A stretch of DNA of 64,000 nucleotides, taken from positions 1,157,855 to 1,221,854 of the forward strand of contig NC_134030.1 in assembly GCF_964204645.1 (NCBI RefSeq). Direction: 5' to 3'. The notes beneath the pieces are model-generated. The model ran no database searches. It was not told the origin of the DNA and saw only the letters and a list, made by a program, of their open reading frames with translations. This stretch comes from Tubulanus polymorphus. Taxonomy: Eukaryota > Nemertea > Palaeonemertea > Tubulaniformes > Tubulanidae. Of the stretch, positions 1 to 13,400 are shown in pieces. The position numbers and the translations under genes were made by a program. How positions within the stretch are numbered: the first letter of the stretch is position 1; the number at the start of each line of letters is the position of its first letter.

Positions 1-1689
1 GTATGATTTATTTTTTGGGAATTTTCGAATTTGTCATCAATAACTAGTATATATTTCTTTTCAAGTTGTGAGCGATCTAGTTCTCTGTCGACCCATTGAA
101 AATGAATCGACTCTGAACTGTAGAACTGGACCCAGGGAGCTGAATCTCGCGTGCCACAGCAAGATACAGAGCTCTTCAATGTCTTAACCGTCAGGTGCTG
201 CCCCTAAACAAATCAATAGCGGTAAATCTGTGAACTAACTTATAGCTCGCTTGCCAGAGTAGAATCATAGCGAGCTGTCTAAAATCTTGAACCGTCTAGT
301 GCTGCCCCTTAATCGATATGTAACGGAAAAGTGAATTTATTACTCGCATGCCACAGTAGTTGAGTAGTTGGAACATCATGATAGACTCGTTTTTCTGTGC
401 AGCTATAACGGGAACTATTTCAGATCTGATAATGAATATAAACTCAGTCACAGTTCGATAACAAACGCCGCTGGGTGAAATTGATGTAAACAAATAATCG
501 TGTTGAAATTGAATTTAGTTTAAGATATATTTTCGTGGTAGTTTTTATTTTCAAGCTGTTTACGTTCACTTCAAATGATGAAACGATGAAACCATATTAA
601 ATACATCCCTGTGTTAGTGGGGATTTTGAGTTTTGGTCCTTTCCGTATCTTCTAGAAACATCAAGTAGAAAGGCATTAACTGAACCCTATGTCTTTAACT
701 TCAGGAGTCTATATGGAGTTTTCGGATGCCTCTTTTCCTCACTTCTTGCATTCGTCACTATTAGAAATCCGGACAAACTGAATTCAGTTCGACGAGGCCG
801 AAGAACAGAAGACCAAAGAGTGATCTGCACTAGCCGCAGGGTTCGTGTTGGCCTGGACCGGTGGGAGGCAATCAAACCCCGACACGTGAAGATGTATCCT
901 CAAAAATGGATACCGGAACGCTTCTCTGGTTTACGATGATTAGTCTGCAGGAGTAACTCTTTGGCGGGGCGTGATCGCGTGAATAGCCCAAACTAAACCT
1001 TCAGAGTTCACTGTACTACAGCATACAACATCTGATAACTTGCATAATAAAGCGCGGCGTGCATGAAAAGAATTGTATAAATGCGGGCAAGATTCCGTGC
1101 CCTGGCAATCGAACGCCGGAGTGGAGGTATTCCATACACTGGTAGGTGAGTCGGAGCATAGACTGGTTGCTTGTCCCATAGAGACCGGTAACCAGTCTAG
1201 CCACCTCACGATCAGTCTACATTGATTATTTTATCATTTTATACACAATTTTTATTATGTTAATAAGATAAATCTGCCAAAGCTCAACAATTTGAATTAG
1301 TGAAAACCGATGTGCGAAGTCGTCAATTCAGTAGCCCGATAGAGCCCGGTAACCAGTCTAACTGACAATGTTCATTGCGCGGGAATGAACGGGCAACCAA
1401 TCTACGATGAAAAATCATTTCTGAAAAATTATGAACGGAGATATTCATTTTACTTTGAATTTTGAATTATCTTATAAAACTGACAGCCATATTAACCAAA
1501 GTATTAATAGTAAATCTGATAAAATCTAATACAGGTTTTAGAATAGGTGAAAACTGATTTATGTGAAGCCGTCGGTTCAGAAGACTGATCCGTAGAATCG
1601 TTCGCCACTTTCTTCCGGTCCACTTACTTCCGCGTTTGTGATTTGCATACAAGTAGTTTGAATGTTAAATGTATTAAGCCGCGTGTTGA
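1..1689. other. Upstream flank of copy A, no gene found
   Basis: Short ORFs here look like chance. The motif CCGGTAACCAGTCTA occurs near 1185 and 1350. Around 1090-1115 the minus strand carries GGCGTTCGATTGCC, close to a tRNA B box, so a tRNA-derived SINE relic is possible but I cannot find a matching A box. The B equivalent is 31480-33224. Confidence 0.4.
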
Positions 1690-1768
1690 TTGGTTGAGGT
1701 CAGTGCGGTTTACTGAACGATGACCAGCTGTCAGCTGATCGAATCATTCGTTTCACAGACATTACGAC
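1690..1768 (+). promoter_or_regulatory. Candidate promoter and 5'UTR exon end (copy A)
   Basis: An island of ordinary complexity just upstream of the satellite arrays has an inverted CCAAT (GATTGG), two overlapping CAGCTG palindromes and a strong donor, GACGTAAGTATATT, at 1769. Exon 1 starts with an acceptor, so a 5'UTR exon is needed, and this is the best donor upstream. No TATA box is seen. The B equivalent ends at 33303. Confidence 0.35.
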
Positions 1769-2394
1769 GTAAGTATATTTTACATCTATGATCAAAAATT
1801 GTAGTGTAAAAAAACTCAAAACTAAGGCCTCTATAAATGATCGATTGACTTTAAATGATTACTTTAGCACAGCTCTTGTAGACAATGATTAGGTGTCATA
1901 GTAGTTTAGCTCGAAAGTGCACATATAAGGTTAATTTTCATCCCTTATTTAGAGACCGAGGTATTGAGCGTCCATTTCAGCCCTTAAAACATCATCAACC
2001 TACCTCAAACTGACTGTTTTTAAATCCAGCAATAGTTACCTAACTATTGACTCATCATGGATTCGATTCAAAAACAATTTTTGATGATCATAGTGATTCG
2101 AAACGTTTGAATTTTTGAAAAACACGAATGCTAAATGACGGATCCGGACTTCGATTGCGGCCCAATGGCAGAGTTGATTTTCTTATTTGGAATTTGAAGA
2201 TATAAATCACTGAAATCAATTGGTTTTCTCAACCAAAATTAAAATTAAGAAGAATTTAGGATGGAGATGTTTGATTTTCATTTTGTCTAAAATGCCGACT
2301 TAAAAATTAATTCAATTGAATCAAATTAATGAATTCATCATTTCACGATATTATAGATAATCAAAATGTGAATATGAAATCACCTTTTCAATCG

Positions 2395-3432
2395 CTGTTT
2401 TTGGGTAAGATCGCAGTTTTTAGGTAAGATCGCAGTTTTTAGGTTAGATCGCTGTTTTGAGGTTAGATCACCGTTTTTGGTTAGATTGCTGTTTCGTGTT
2501 AGATCACTTTTTGTGTTAGATCACAGTTTTTGTGTTAGGTCGCTGTTTTTGGGTTAGATCGCTGTTTTGTGTTAGATCGCTGTTTTAGGTTAGATCGCAG
2601 TTTTTAGGTTACATTGCAGTATTTTGGTTAGACCGCAGTTTTTTGTTAGATCGCAGTTTTTAAGTTAGATCGCTGTTTTGGGTTAGATCACAGTTTTTGT
2701 GTTAGATCGCTGTTTTAGGTTAGATCGCAGTTTTTAAGTTAGATCGCAGTTTTTGTGTTAGATCGCTGTTTTAGGTTAGATCGCAGTTTTTAAGTTAGAT
2801 CGCTGTTTTGGGTTAGATCACAGTTTTTGTGTTAGATCGCTGTTTTTAGGTTAGATCGCAGTTTTTAGGTTACATTGCAGTATTTGGGTTAGACTGCAGT
2901 TTTTTTGTTAGATCGCAGTTTTTAAGTTAGATTGCTGTTTTGGGTTAGATCACAGCTTTTGTGTTAGATCACAGTTTTTGGGTTAGATCGCTGTTTTTGG
3001 GTTAGATCGCTGTTTTAGGTTAGATCACAGTTTTGGGTTAGATCGCTGTTTTGGGTTAGATCACAGTTTTTGTGTTAGATCGCTTTTTTTGGATTAGATC
3101 GCTGTTTTTGGGTTAGATCGCAGTTATTGTGTTAGATCGCAGTTTTTTGTTAGATCGCTGTTTTTGGGTTAGACCGCAGTGTTTAGGTTAGATTGCAGTT
3201 TTTGGGTTAGAACACTGTTTTTCTGTTAGATCGCAGTTTTTTGTTAGATCGCTGTTTTAGGTTGGATCGCTGTTTTAGGTTAGATCGCAGTTTTTTGTTA
3301 GGTCGCTGTTTTTGGGTTAGAAAGCTGTTTTTGTGTTAGATTGGTGTTTTTAGGTTAGATCGCTATTTTTGTGTAAGATCGCTGTTTTTGGGTTAGATCG
3401 CTGTTTTTGGGTTAGATCGCTGTCTTTGTGTT
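2395..3432 (+). repeat. Minisatellite, 18-20 bp unit (copy A)
   Basis: About 55 degenerate copies of a unit like GTTAGATCGCTGTTTTTGG, alternating CTG and CAG before the T run. It lies in the presumed 5' intron. Telomere-like TTAGG appears in some units only by chance. Confidence 0.9.
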
Positions 3433-3480
3433 TTTGTCAATCATCATATCAAGATTTGCAATCCCAGTTGCCTTCAAGTT

Positions 3481-4343
3481 TCATATAGAGAATTAGTGGA
3501 TGTGGTGTCCCTGGACCCCTACATGCATCATATAGAGAATTAGTGGATGTGGTGTCCCTGGACCCCTACATGCACCATATAGAGAATTAGTGGATGTGGT
3601 GTCCCTGGACCCCTACATGCACCATATAGAGAATTAGTGGATCTGGTGTTCCTGGACCCCTACATGCACCATATAGAGAATTAGTGGATGTGGTGTCCCT
3701 GGACCCCTACATGCACCATATAGAGAATTAGTGGATCTGGTGTTCCTGGACCCCTACATGCACCATATAGAGAATTAGTGGATGTGGTCTTCCTGGACCC
3801 CTACATGCACCATATAGAGAATTAGTGGATGTGGTGTCCCTGGACCCCTACATGCACCATATAGAGAATTAGTGGATGTGGTGTCCCTGGACCCTTACAT
3901 GCACCATATAGAGAATTAGTGGATGTGGTGTCCCTGGACCCCTACATGCATCATATAGAGAATTAGTGGATGTGGTGTCCCTGGACCCTTACATGCACCA
4001 TATAGAGAATTAGTGGATGTGGTGTCCCTGGACCCCTACATGCATCATATAGAGAATTAGTGGATGTGGTGTCCCTGGACCCCTACATGCACCATATAGA
4101 GAATTAGTGGATGTGGTGTCCCTGGTCCCCTACATGCATCATATAGAGAATTAGTGGATGTGGTGTCCCTGGACCCTTACATGCACCATATAGAGAATTA
4201 GTGGATGTGGTGTCCCTGGACCCCTACATGCATCATATAGAGAATTAGTGGATGTGGTGTCCCTGGACCCCTACATGCACCATATAGAGAATTAGTGGAT
4301 GTGGTGTCCCTGGACCCCTACATGCACCATATAAAGAATTAGT
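3481..4343 (+). repeat. 47-bp satellite array (copy A)
   Basis: About 18 units of 47 bp containing AGAGAATTAGTGGATGTGG and TCCCTGGACCCCTACATG, very homogeneous. The last unit ends about 70 bp before the exon 1 ATG. Confidence 0.95.
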
Positions 4344-4414
4344 TCACTGAACCAGAATAAGACTGACTGATATATTTTCAAATGATTTAATATTTTTACT
4401 TGTTTTTCTAGATA

Positions 4415-4477
4415 ATGCCGAAGGCAAATAAAAAAACTCGGGGCGTGGGGCCCTCAACATCTAGCCCCTATAATAAA
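4415..4477 (+). CDS. Exon 1 (copy A)
   Basis: 21 codons, MPKANKK... to SPYNK, preceded by TTTTTCTAG and followed by GTAAGTAC. It differs from the B exon at about 11 of 63 bases, while the adjoining intron is almost identical. Confidence 0.65.
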
Positions 4478-7400
4478 GTAAGTACAAATTTACTGCTTCC
4501 ATGCTTATTTATTCATCCCATACTTAGTATTTTGTACCCCTGGGTCCAGTTTCACAAAAAGGATTAACGCCTAAATCGATTTAAGATAAACTGTATTAAT
4601 GAAGGAATTAAATCGATTTAAGAGTTAAACCTGTTTGTGAAACTGGGCCCTGAATTGCATCTAGAATGAAAAAAAAGAAAAAAAAATATTGAAAATAACG
4701 TTGGTGAAATATTTCTGGATCTCTCTGGATTTCTGCTCAATGCATCGTTTAGTAAAATATCGATATTCTCTAAAAGTAAAGATATAAGTATAAAAATATT
4801 GTATTGAATCGTGATTAGTTACTGTATGCGCTGCTAGTTGTTGCCCAACCCATAGCCTCATTTCTCTCCATTCTAAATTTGCATTGTTTAACATTGTCTG
4901 GTCGCTATGGAAACTATTTATTTAAGTTTCTTTGTGGTATCCATGGCAACAGTAACGTTTAGGTAGTGGCACCAATTATGGGTCCCAACGTTCCCATGGC
5001 GATACATGAGAACATTTATCCTATTTTTGACCTACATGACGTAAGATGGTAGTGAGTCGATGACGTCATTTTCGTCTCACCACTAATGAAAAAAAAAATT
5101 AAATGAAAAAAAAAGGAAGAAATGGTTAGAATTACGTTTATGAAATTTTTCTGGATCGGCTAAATGTATTGTTCCATTAAATATCGACATTCTCTAAAAT
5201 TATAGGCATCAATATCAAAATGATGATACAGCAGACTCCGCTTAACTCTGTTCTATTTGGACCATTAATTAACCGAATACCAACTTTTTAAAATTTTAGG
5301 ATTTTTACGTTAAGGATCAGAAAATGTGTATGCAATTTCAACCGGGTACCGAGTAGGGTGGCCGAGTCTACTGTAGTCTGCTGCCCCCTCGAATCCATTA
5401 CCTTATTATCTCTCAATTTGCATTGTTTGACCTCGTCTGGTTGCTATGGAAACTATTTAGTTATATCAGGAACGGTTTTTTCGAGGTAACCAGTGGCAAC
5501 AGTTAACAGACGTGTCCGTCCTAGAGATAAACTGTCTGATTTCACAGCCACATCCGTCCTAGAGATAAACTGTTAGATAAACTCTGATTTCGCGTCTGTC
5601 CTATTTCTTGTCATTGTATGAATATGTTTTCTCTTTTATAGGGTACAGCGCAGCAACAACAACAACAACAACAACAACAGCAACAGCAACAACAACAACA
5701 AAAATTTAATATTTCTATGTCCGGAATAGACGTAAGTTATCGTAAACGCCTGTTTGAAGTCATCATTCTTGAGCTTGAAACCGAAATTTATATTATAGAA
5801 TATTAAACCCTGCTTCTGCTACTGACAGGTAATGTCCGTCATACATTACTGCATCGTCAAATCTATACCAGGGTGCACCCAGGCAGATCGTTCGCATCAT
5901 CACATGCAAAGGGCTGATTATTTTGGAACCCAGTTTTTATCAGCTGGAACATTCTGCACATTCGACCATATTGATTGATAGCCCGTTATAGACGAGTGGA
6001 GAAAAACTGAAAAACCAGTTCGGAAAAACTTCGATTGATTTCACTCACATTTACAGAAATTTGGTCCGACCCCAAAACCATTTACTTACACTATACAAAT
6101 CAGATCAGGTTTTTAACATTGTCTTTGATTGTATTTTCAGTTTTTGCCGACAACGCCGCCCAGTGGTGTTTCGACGCCGGTAAGTGATAACTATTTTCTA
6201 ATAAATCACGCTTATTTCAATTTGTAATTTGAAAATAGAGGGTAGTAGCTGTTATGTATAAATTATGCTAATTAGGAATAAATTCATATTCGATTAAGTC
6301 TCATCATCGTAGAAGTCATATATTAATGATGCTATCTCTAAAGTTGTCATTTAAATTAAGTGTTATATTTACTACTTCATTTGCTTCATGACCCAAAAAC
6401 CTCTACTATATAACTACTGGTTTTGTTCTAATCTTGGAGAATTTGCTGCAAAATTTACTTATCATTTGTTAAACAGTTTTTATTGAAAACCTGAATCAGT
6501 GATACATGCATTCATGAATATCCATCTAATATTTTGTTTTATTTTATCTTTACAGGATTTATCACCGATACAGCACGTGGACGTAAGAGATTAAACATTG
6601 ATCTTGAATTTTAAGTTCAAACTAATTTATTTTTTATCTCACTCGGGACTATAGTTATTGCGTTCACTTTGCGTCCAGTTGTCTCGGGTAGTTTTTGATT
6701 TATCGTGTTGATAATTGGTTTATATACTCAAACTCAAAATATCGGCGCAATTGGAATTAAGATGGCGCACTTGTATGTCCATTTTTTTCCCCGGCAAAAT
6801 TAGCACTTTAGCAGATTTTAAGGATCAATTCTGTTGTTATATTACATTGAAATCAGAGTTTAATATATATCGGTATAGAGCAGATTTTTGCTCTAGTTAT
6901 AAATAAAGTTATAAATAATCTCATGACATGTTCTGTATATGTGTAGTGAGTTTCGATGTCTTTGGTTCCTTTTAAACCAGGGGGAGTTAAATTTGAAAAT
7001 GTCAGATCGTCGAGCATTTCAGACCGCTTCCAAAGTGGGTCCCTGCACCCCTAGTTATACCGTTAATATTTTAATAAAACATTAATATTTTTATTTGATA
7101 GAATATATTGATATACCATACATTGATATCGGTCTTGTAATTGGATCAACAACCATGAGATCAAAACACAGCAAATATGAACCTGCTGTGAATCAATAGA
7201 TTTGTGATAAATGTAATGAAATTGTTATTTTTCATATTGACTTTTTGAGTTAAGGGTCTGTTGTATAAGAGTATTTGGTCTCGCGTGTCAATGTATGATA
7301 TCAATCTGTTGTATTTCCTCGTTCCAATGTTTAAAAGGTGTTCGTCACCTTATATTAATAAACTACTTTAACCGTTAGATGGCGCCATAAGTGTGATATT

Positions 7401-10400
7401 TGATTTATGGGATACCCGCAAAACCAGCTATTCCACCAGATGGCGCAACGAGTAGTAGGTCGTTCGTTGTCAAAATTAGTTCATTTTCGATAAACTTTGA
7501 GATGGTTTGAAGAAGAAATACTTTCATTCTTCTACTCTGATATCGATTTAGTTTTCATTAATAATTGATTCATTTAAGAGAACAATTCATTCAGATTTAA
7601 TTGAAATGTACAAGAAAATCGAACGCAGACGACCAACTATTTACTAGCGACACCTGGGGAATCCTCGCCTGCCATAAGTGGAATCCTCGATTGCCACAGT
7701 AAGACTGCGGGTATCCCATTGTTTGGCGTGTGAAGTAAAGTAAAGTTAGAAAACGGATGTTTAACTTTGTTGTGAAACGAAAGCGTTTTGGAGATTTTTA
7801 AACCAATCAAATCAATATTTTGATATTACGCTTGAAACCCTTCCCACTCATATTCTACGTACTAAGTATATATTCTTGTTTCCGTGGAAATCATGGTGAG
7901 TGGCGTCATCTATACAGTGGAGTTAGCTTTAAAAATCGAGCATGCTTCGACAAGTGGCTCCATCTATTCCCTAATACTGAAGCGAGGTAACCAGCAGCGC
8001 CCTTATATACAGGAAATGAACGCCTATCAAGTTTAACAATGCACGGTGTATTGACCACAGCGACCGGTGATAATTATATCAATGTTGATTAGCTATTGCC
8101 ATAGACAGGTCCGTAGCGTTTGACTGGACCAGAACGGGGCCCCCTAACCAAAACAAATTTTGAAAACGTGCCCAGATAAATTGCCTCTGGGAGATTGATT
8201 TAACGAGGTTTTGATTAAATGAACAAATTTTAATATTTGTAAGTTTAACATTTCTGTTTTTAATTTTTCTTTGTAAGGAACTGAATTTTCGAACCCCCCT
8301 TAACCACTTCAAGCTACGTTCCTGATATAGTGCTAGCTATACCTGAATACTTTTCTCTTATTGAAATTGTCTAAAAAACCAGCACCTTGAACTAATGAAC
8401 GTCATAATGAAAATGTTTAAAAATTCAACCGTTAATGAATTTGACTAATATATTTTTTTTATTTTCATTTCTAGCGTCAGTTTGCCTCACAGGCAAGGTC
8501 GCCGTCGCTTAATGTAAGTATCAGTGACGCCCTCAATCTCACATGCCTCACTTCCCTCCTAATGTAACCATTTTTATGAAATTCCTCAAGAAAATATATA
8601 CTAGTAATCTTAGAATACACGTTTTTGTACCCAGACCCCTTCATTCTACTGAACTACCGTGTAATAAGTGCCTGTTGTGTTCATTTTCTGTTGCATTGAT
8701 TTATATATTATTTCTATTTACAGTTGTCAAACAACAGCAGCAGCAGCAGCAGCAGCGCACCCCTCCCGCCGGAGACGCCTCCCGACTTGCAAGCAAGAAG
8801 TAAGTTCAGTCTTCAAATACAATTTCAATGCATTCAATTTTGTGTATGGCATTAAAACGGTTAAAGTTGTGACTAGTTTTCATAACTCCGTGACGTCATA
8901 TTTCCATCGAGTACCGGACCCTTTCCTATGTTTTTTGCCAATTTGGATTGAATGATCGCCAGCGGTTTTTCTATACGACCCGGCTCTGCTGTATTGCATT
9001 TAGCCATCCTTTTTCTTGGCGTTTTTTATAAGAAGGTGTTTGATTTTGTCTCTAAGGGATTTAGGAATTTAAGAGACACTTGTACTCTCTATACAGTGAG
9101 TTTGTTCTGTTTTTGTTCCCTCGTGAATTTTATTTTGTTTGAATCAAATCAAATCAGTGCATCTTTCTTGAATTGCGTGTATGTTATAATATTATGTAAG
9201 TTATAACGTTAAAATTTCTGTTATATTTAAACCGAATATTTAATTGTTGTATTTTGAATGCGATAATGCCGCTCCCTGCTAAAGTCCAGCGTCGTCATCG
9301 TGAGGGATGCGGTCATCTGTTCGGGCCCTGATTACGTTCTGTGTTCATCCTGTTGGGCTACATCGGGCGTTATATGAGTTCATCCTTCCTGGACTTGCGG
9401 ATTGTGGTCGGAAGATCTATGGGTTCGGGCCGATAAGTCCCGGAAACAGAAAGTACAGTTTCTGCCGATGTGCCCATTGATGTCTCTATTTCAGAACATC
9501 ACAGCGGTCGCCGGCTGTACAAGCACGGTCGGCTTCCCAACTCCATTCTCTGAGGAGGATCGCTGGTTCTCTAGTAACGGTCAGTCACCAGTCAATCAAC
9601 GGTTCAGCTGGTTCAGTTTCCCAGGTATCGGCGCGCGACAGTCGGGATACCTGCACAGGAACTCAGGTCCGGTCCGGGCTACTCCGAGCACCGGTCCGGT
9701 CCAGGCATCACCGGATACTGAACATCCTGTCCAGTAGCTTCGAGAACTGGTCCGGTCCAGGCATCACAGGGTACTGAACATCTGGTCTGGTCAGCTTCGA
9801 GAACCGGTCCAGGCATCACCGGATACTGAACATCTGGTCCGGTCAGCTTCGAGAACTGGTCCGGTCCAGGCATCACCGGGTAATAAACATCCGGTCCGGT
9901 CCGGGTGGCTTCGAGCACCGGTCCGGTCCAGGCATCACCGGGTACTGAACATCCAGTCTGGTCCGGTCCAGGCATCACCGGGTACTGAACATCCAGTCTG
10001 GTCCGGTCCAGGCATCACCGGGTACTGAACATCCAGTCCGGTCCGGTCCAGGCATCACCGGATACTGAACATCCGGTCCGGTAGCTTCGACAACTGGTCC
10101 GGTCCAGGCATCACCGGGTACTGAACATCCAGTCCGGTCCGGTCCAGGCATCACCGGGTACTGAACATCCAGTCTGGTCCGGTCCAGGCATCAGTGGATA
10201 CTGAACATCTGGTCCGGTAGCTTCGAGAACTGGTCCGGTCCAGGCATCACTGGGTACTGAACATCCAGTCCGGTCCGGTCCAGGCATCACTGGGTACTGA
10301 ACATCCAGTCCGGTCCAGGCATCACCGGGTACTGAACATCCAGTCTGGTCCGGTCCAGGCATCAGTGGATACTGAACATCCTGTCCGGTCAGCTCCGTGC

Positions 10401-13400
10401 ACCGGTCCGGTCCAGGCATCACTGGGTACTGAACATCCACTCTGGTCCGGTCCAGGCATCACCGGGTACTGAACAGGGTTCGTCGCGGTGCTTGAAAAAC
10501 TTGAAATGGCTTGAATTTGAAAAATACTACTCAAGCGCTTGAAAACAGCTTGAAAATAGATCGAAAGCTTGAAATAATTATTTTTGACTTGAAATAAAAA
10601 GATATGGCTTGAAATGCTTGATTATCACAAATTTTCTTCTTCGCGAATTTTTTTCGATGAAATCGCTGACAGAATATGTTCTTGAGTTGTTTCTACGCTT
10701 GCGTCATGTTTTAGGCATCAATAAAGAAATTAATTGAATTGTATATAATCGCTATGAGGCTCTTGTGGTGAAACTCTACGGTGTCTGGAGACATGAACAT
10801 ACGGGGAAATTTCAGTCATGCATGTTATCGAGCATTGATGTAAAATGGCATTGAAATCCCACACCAGGAGTGAGAGCCATGTTGAAGGCACCGCGACCTA
10901 GTCAAAGTCATTGAACATTACAAATTTCGTATTAGGCCATACAAAAATCAAGGTCTGTTTGCCGTCATCCGACCGACCCGACTTCAAAGGTACCCAGTGG
11001 AAACTTTTTTCTTGGATTCATTGAAATAAATTGTATTTTTGATACAAATGGCCGACCCACTGCCGATGTATGAGCTATGTATGTTTGAAGTTAAGTGTGC
11101 ATCATGTGAAAACATGCCTCGACTATTTAGTTGAAGTTTTCCAGGAAACTGGCAGTGTTCCAATAAGCTGCCATTCATTCTAAAGCTGGTAATGTTATAG
11201 CGTGCATATATTCAATCTACTGTTTCATTTTGAACGCAGATTTCGGATGTTGTTTCCGCTAAAAGTGGTGATGATAAATTTGTTGTTTTTTTTGCCCCAA
11301 AATTTTGCAAAAAAAAAATGATGCTACCTTCCTACTGACTTATCCCAAAAATAGTAGGTGTAACGGCAAAACAGACAATTAATTTGGGATGGCCAAATAT
11401 CCAAATCTTGATTGATATGAATATTTAAGCTAGGAAATGCTGAAAATCATTGTGATGAACAGGTTTCATCTCTAACAGAATCGTATCAACTCGGAGGTTC
11501 CACTGGAATCAAAATTTTACCTCTTTTTTAACATTTTTATACGAACCTGTTCAAAATAGGCAAATTGGCTGCGACTAACGAAAATTGCTTCCAACGTGCC
11601 TTAAAAATAGCTTGAAAATGGTATAAATCTAGCTTGAAATGGCTTGAATTTCACCTGAGCTTGAGACAATGAACCCTGCTGAACATCTGGTCCGGTCAGC
11701 TTCCAGCACCGGTCCGGTCCAGGCATCACCGGTTACTGAACATCCGGTCCGGTCAGCTTCCAGCACCGGTCCGGTCCAGGCATCACCGGTTACTGGTCCG
11801 GTCCGGGCAGCTTTGAGCACCGGTCCGGTCCAGGCATCACTGAGTACTGAACATCCAGTCCGGTCCGGTCAGCTCCGAGCACCGGTCCAGGCATCACCAG
11901 GTACTGAACATCTGGTCTGGTCCGGGCGGCCTGGCATCAATGTTTCGAATTTAAAACATAGTTATCATGGTTCTAGGTTTGGTAGAGGGCGCTCTTCTAC
12001 CAGATGCAGGAGCGAGGTCACCTTCACGGAGATCGAGATCGAGGGATTATGATTGATTCTGTAGGAACCATCATCATTCATCAGTTCAGGTCGAGGGACC
12101 GTTTAGGAAGTTCACGTCTTTCACGTCGAGGGACCGTTTAGGAAGTTCACGTCTTTCACGTCGAGGGACCGTTTAGGAAGTTCACGTCTTTCACGTCGAG
12201 GGACCGTTTAGGAAGTTCACGTCTTTCACGTCGACGGACCGTTTAGGAAGTTCACGTCTTTCACGTCGAGGGACCGTTAAGGAAGTCGTCACAATAATCA
12301 GGATTTCCGCGATTTCGAAAGTCAGATTTTAAACTTGTTATTGTCATTGTAAGCTACCGCAGTTACAGGTAAGCCTATTCTTGATTGCCCGAGACAGGCG
12401 TGCAGATATTGTTCCCGACTTAAGTTTTTGGTTGATTCTCTTGTGACTTGTTTGTTTTAGGGGTGAGATGGATGAGCCTTATTGTTTTTTGACATATATA
12501 GGTCATCCAAGATGGCCGCCACAGCCATTACAATGTGTAAAATAGCCATTTTGAAGCTTGTGACAACTCTACAATCTACAGTTTCAAACCAATTTGCCAA
12601 TTACTTATTCTGTGGTTTCATAATGGTAGGAGAATGAGCCTTATTGTTTTTGACATATATAGGTCATCCAAGATGGCCGCCACAGCCATTTCAATGTGTG
12701 AAATAGCCATTTTGAAGCTTGTGACAACTCTACAATCTACAGTTTCAGACCAATTTACCAATTACTTATTCTGTGGTTTTATAATGGTAAGAGGATGAGC
12801 CTTATTGTTTTTGACATATATAGGTCATCCAAGATGGCCGCCACAGCCATTTCAATGTGTGAAATAGCCATTTTGAAGCTTGTTACCGCTCTACGGACTT
12901 AAGTTTTAAGCTTAAGACTTAAGATGGCCACCACAGTTATATCAATGTGTTAAATCTTATCCGATTTGGAGCTTGTTACTGCTCTAAGATGTAGAGGTTT
13001 AGAGGTTTATAATTTCATTCATACTTGTACTGTGGTTTATTTATGGTGGTCAGAGGATGAGACCTATTACAATTTGCATTCTCTACTTGACTCACTGGTC
13101 AAGGGTTAATATCTAGTTTGATAAATGTGATAAGCATGTCGGTGAATCACCCCCCCCCCCCCCGGACTCTGATCTCAATGTCTGATGTCAATCGTCAGCA
13201 GTTTCAATGGAATGGGCTCGATTAGGTGTGGAACAAGTGGAATCCTCGATTGCCACAGTCGAACCTAGAGTATTAAGAGCTCAATTAGGTTCTTCTTTGC
13301 GTCTCTTCTCCAGTTGGAGTGCTCCAGTTTCCACCGAATGGAGGAAGATTCGAGATGTGCAGATTCAAGTCCACCATGCGGACTCCGGCTCCGGCTCCGG

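Noticed and set aside
1090-1200. tRNA gene on the minus strand
   Set aside because: Only a B-box-like GGCGTTCGATTGCC is present; no A box or cloverleaf could be drawn.
2395-3432. Telomeric repeat array suggested by scattered TTAGG words
   Set aside because: The unit is GTTAGATCGCTGTTTTTGG-like and TTAGG occurs only in some variants.
2395-4343. CRISPR-like array of repeats and spacers
   Set aside because: Units are contiguous without unique spacers, and the sequence is eukaryotic.
8668-8955. polyA/polyQ reading of the AGC repeat at 8733-8756
   Set aside because: Only the Ser frame joins the neighbouring exons in phase and ends at the GTAAGTTC donor.
9679-10440. Minus-strand frames with PVMPGPDQTGCSV repeats
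   Set aside because: They follow the GC-rich minisatellite, which lacks stops in several frames. Unit order is reshuffled between copies and frames are not kept.
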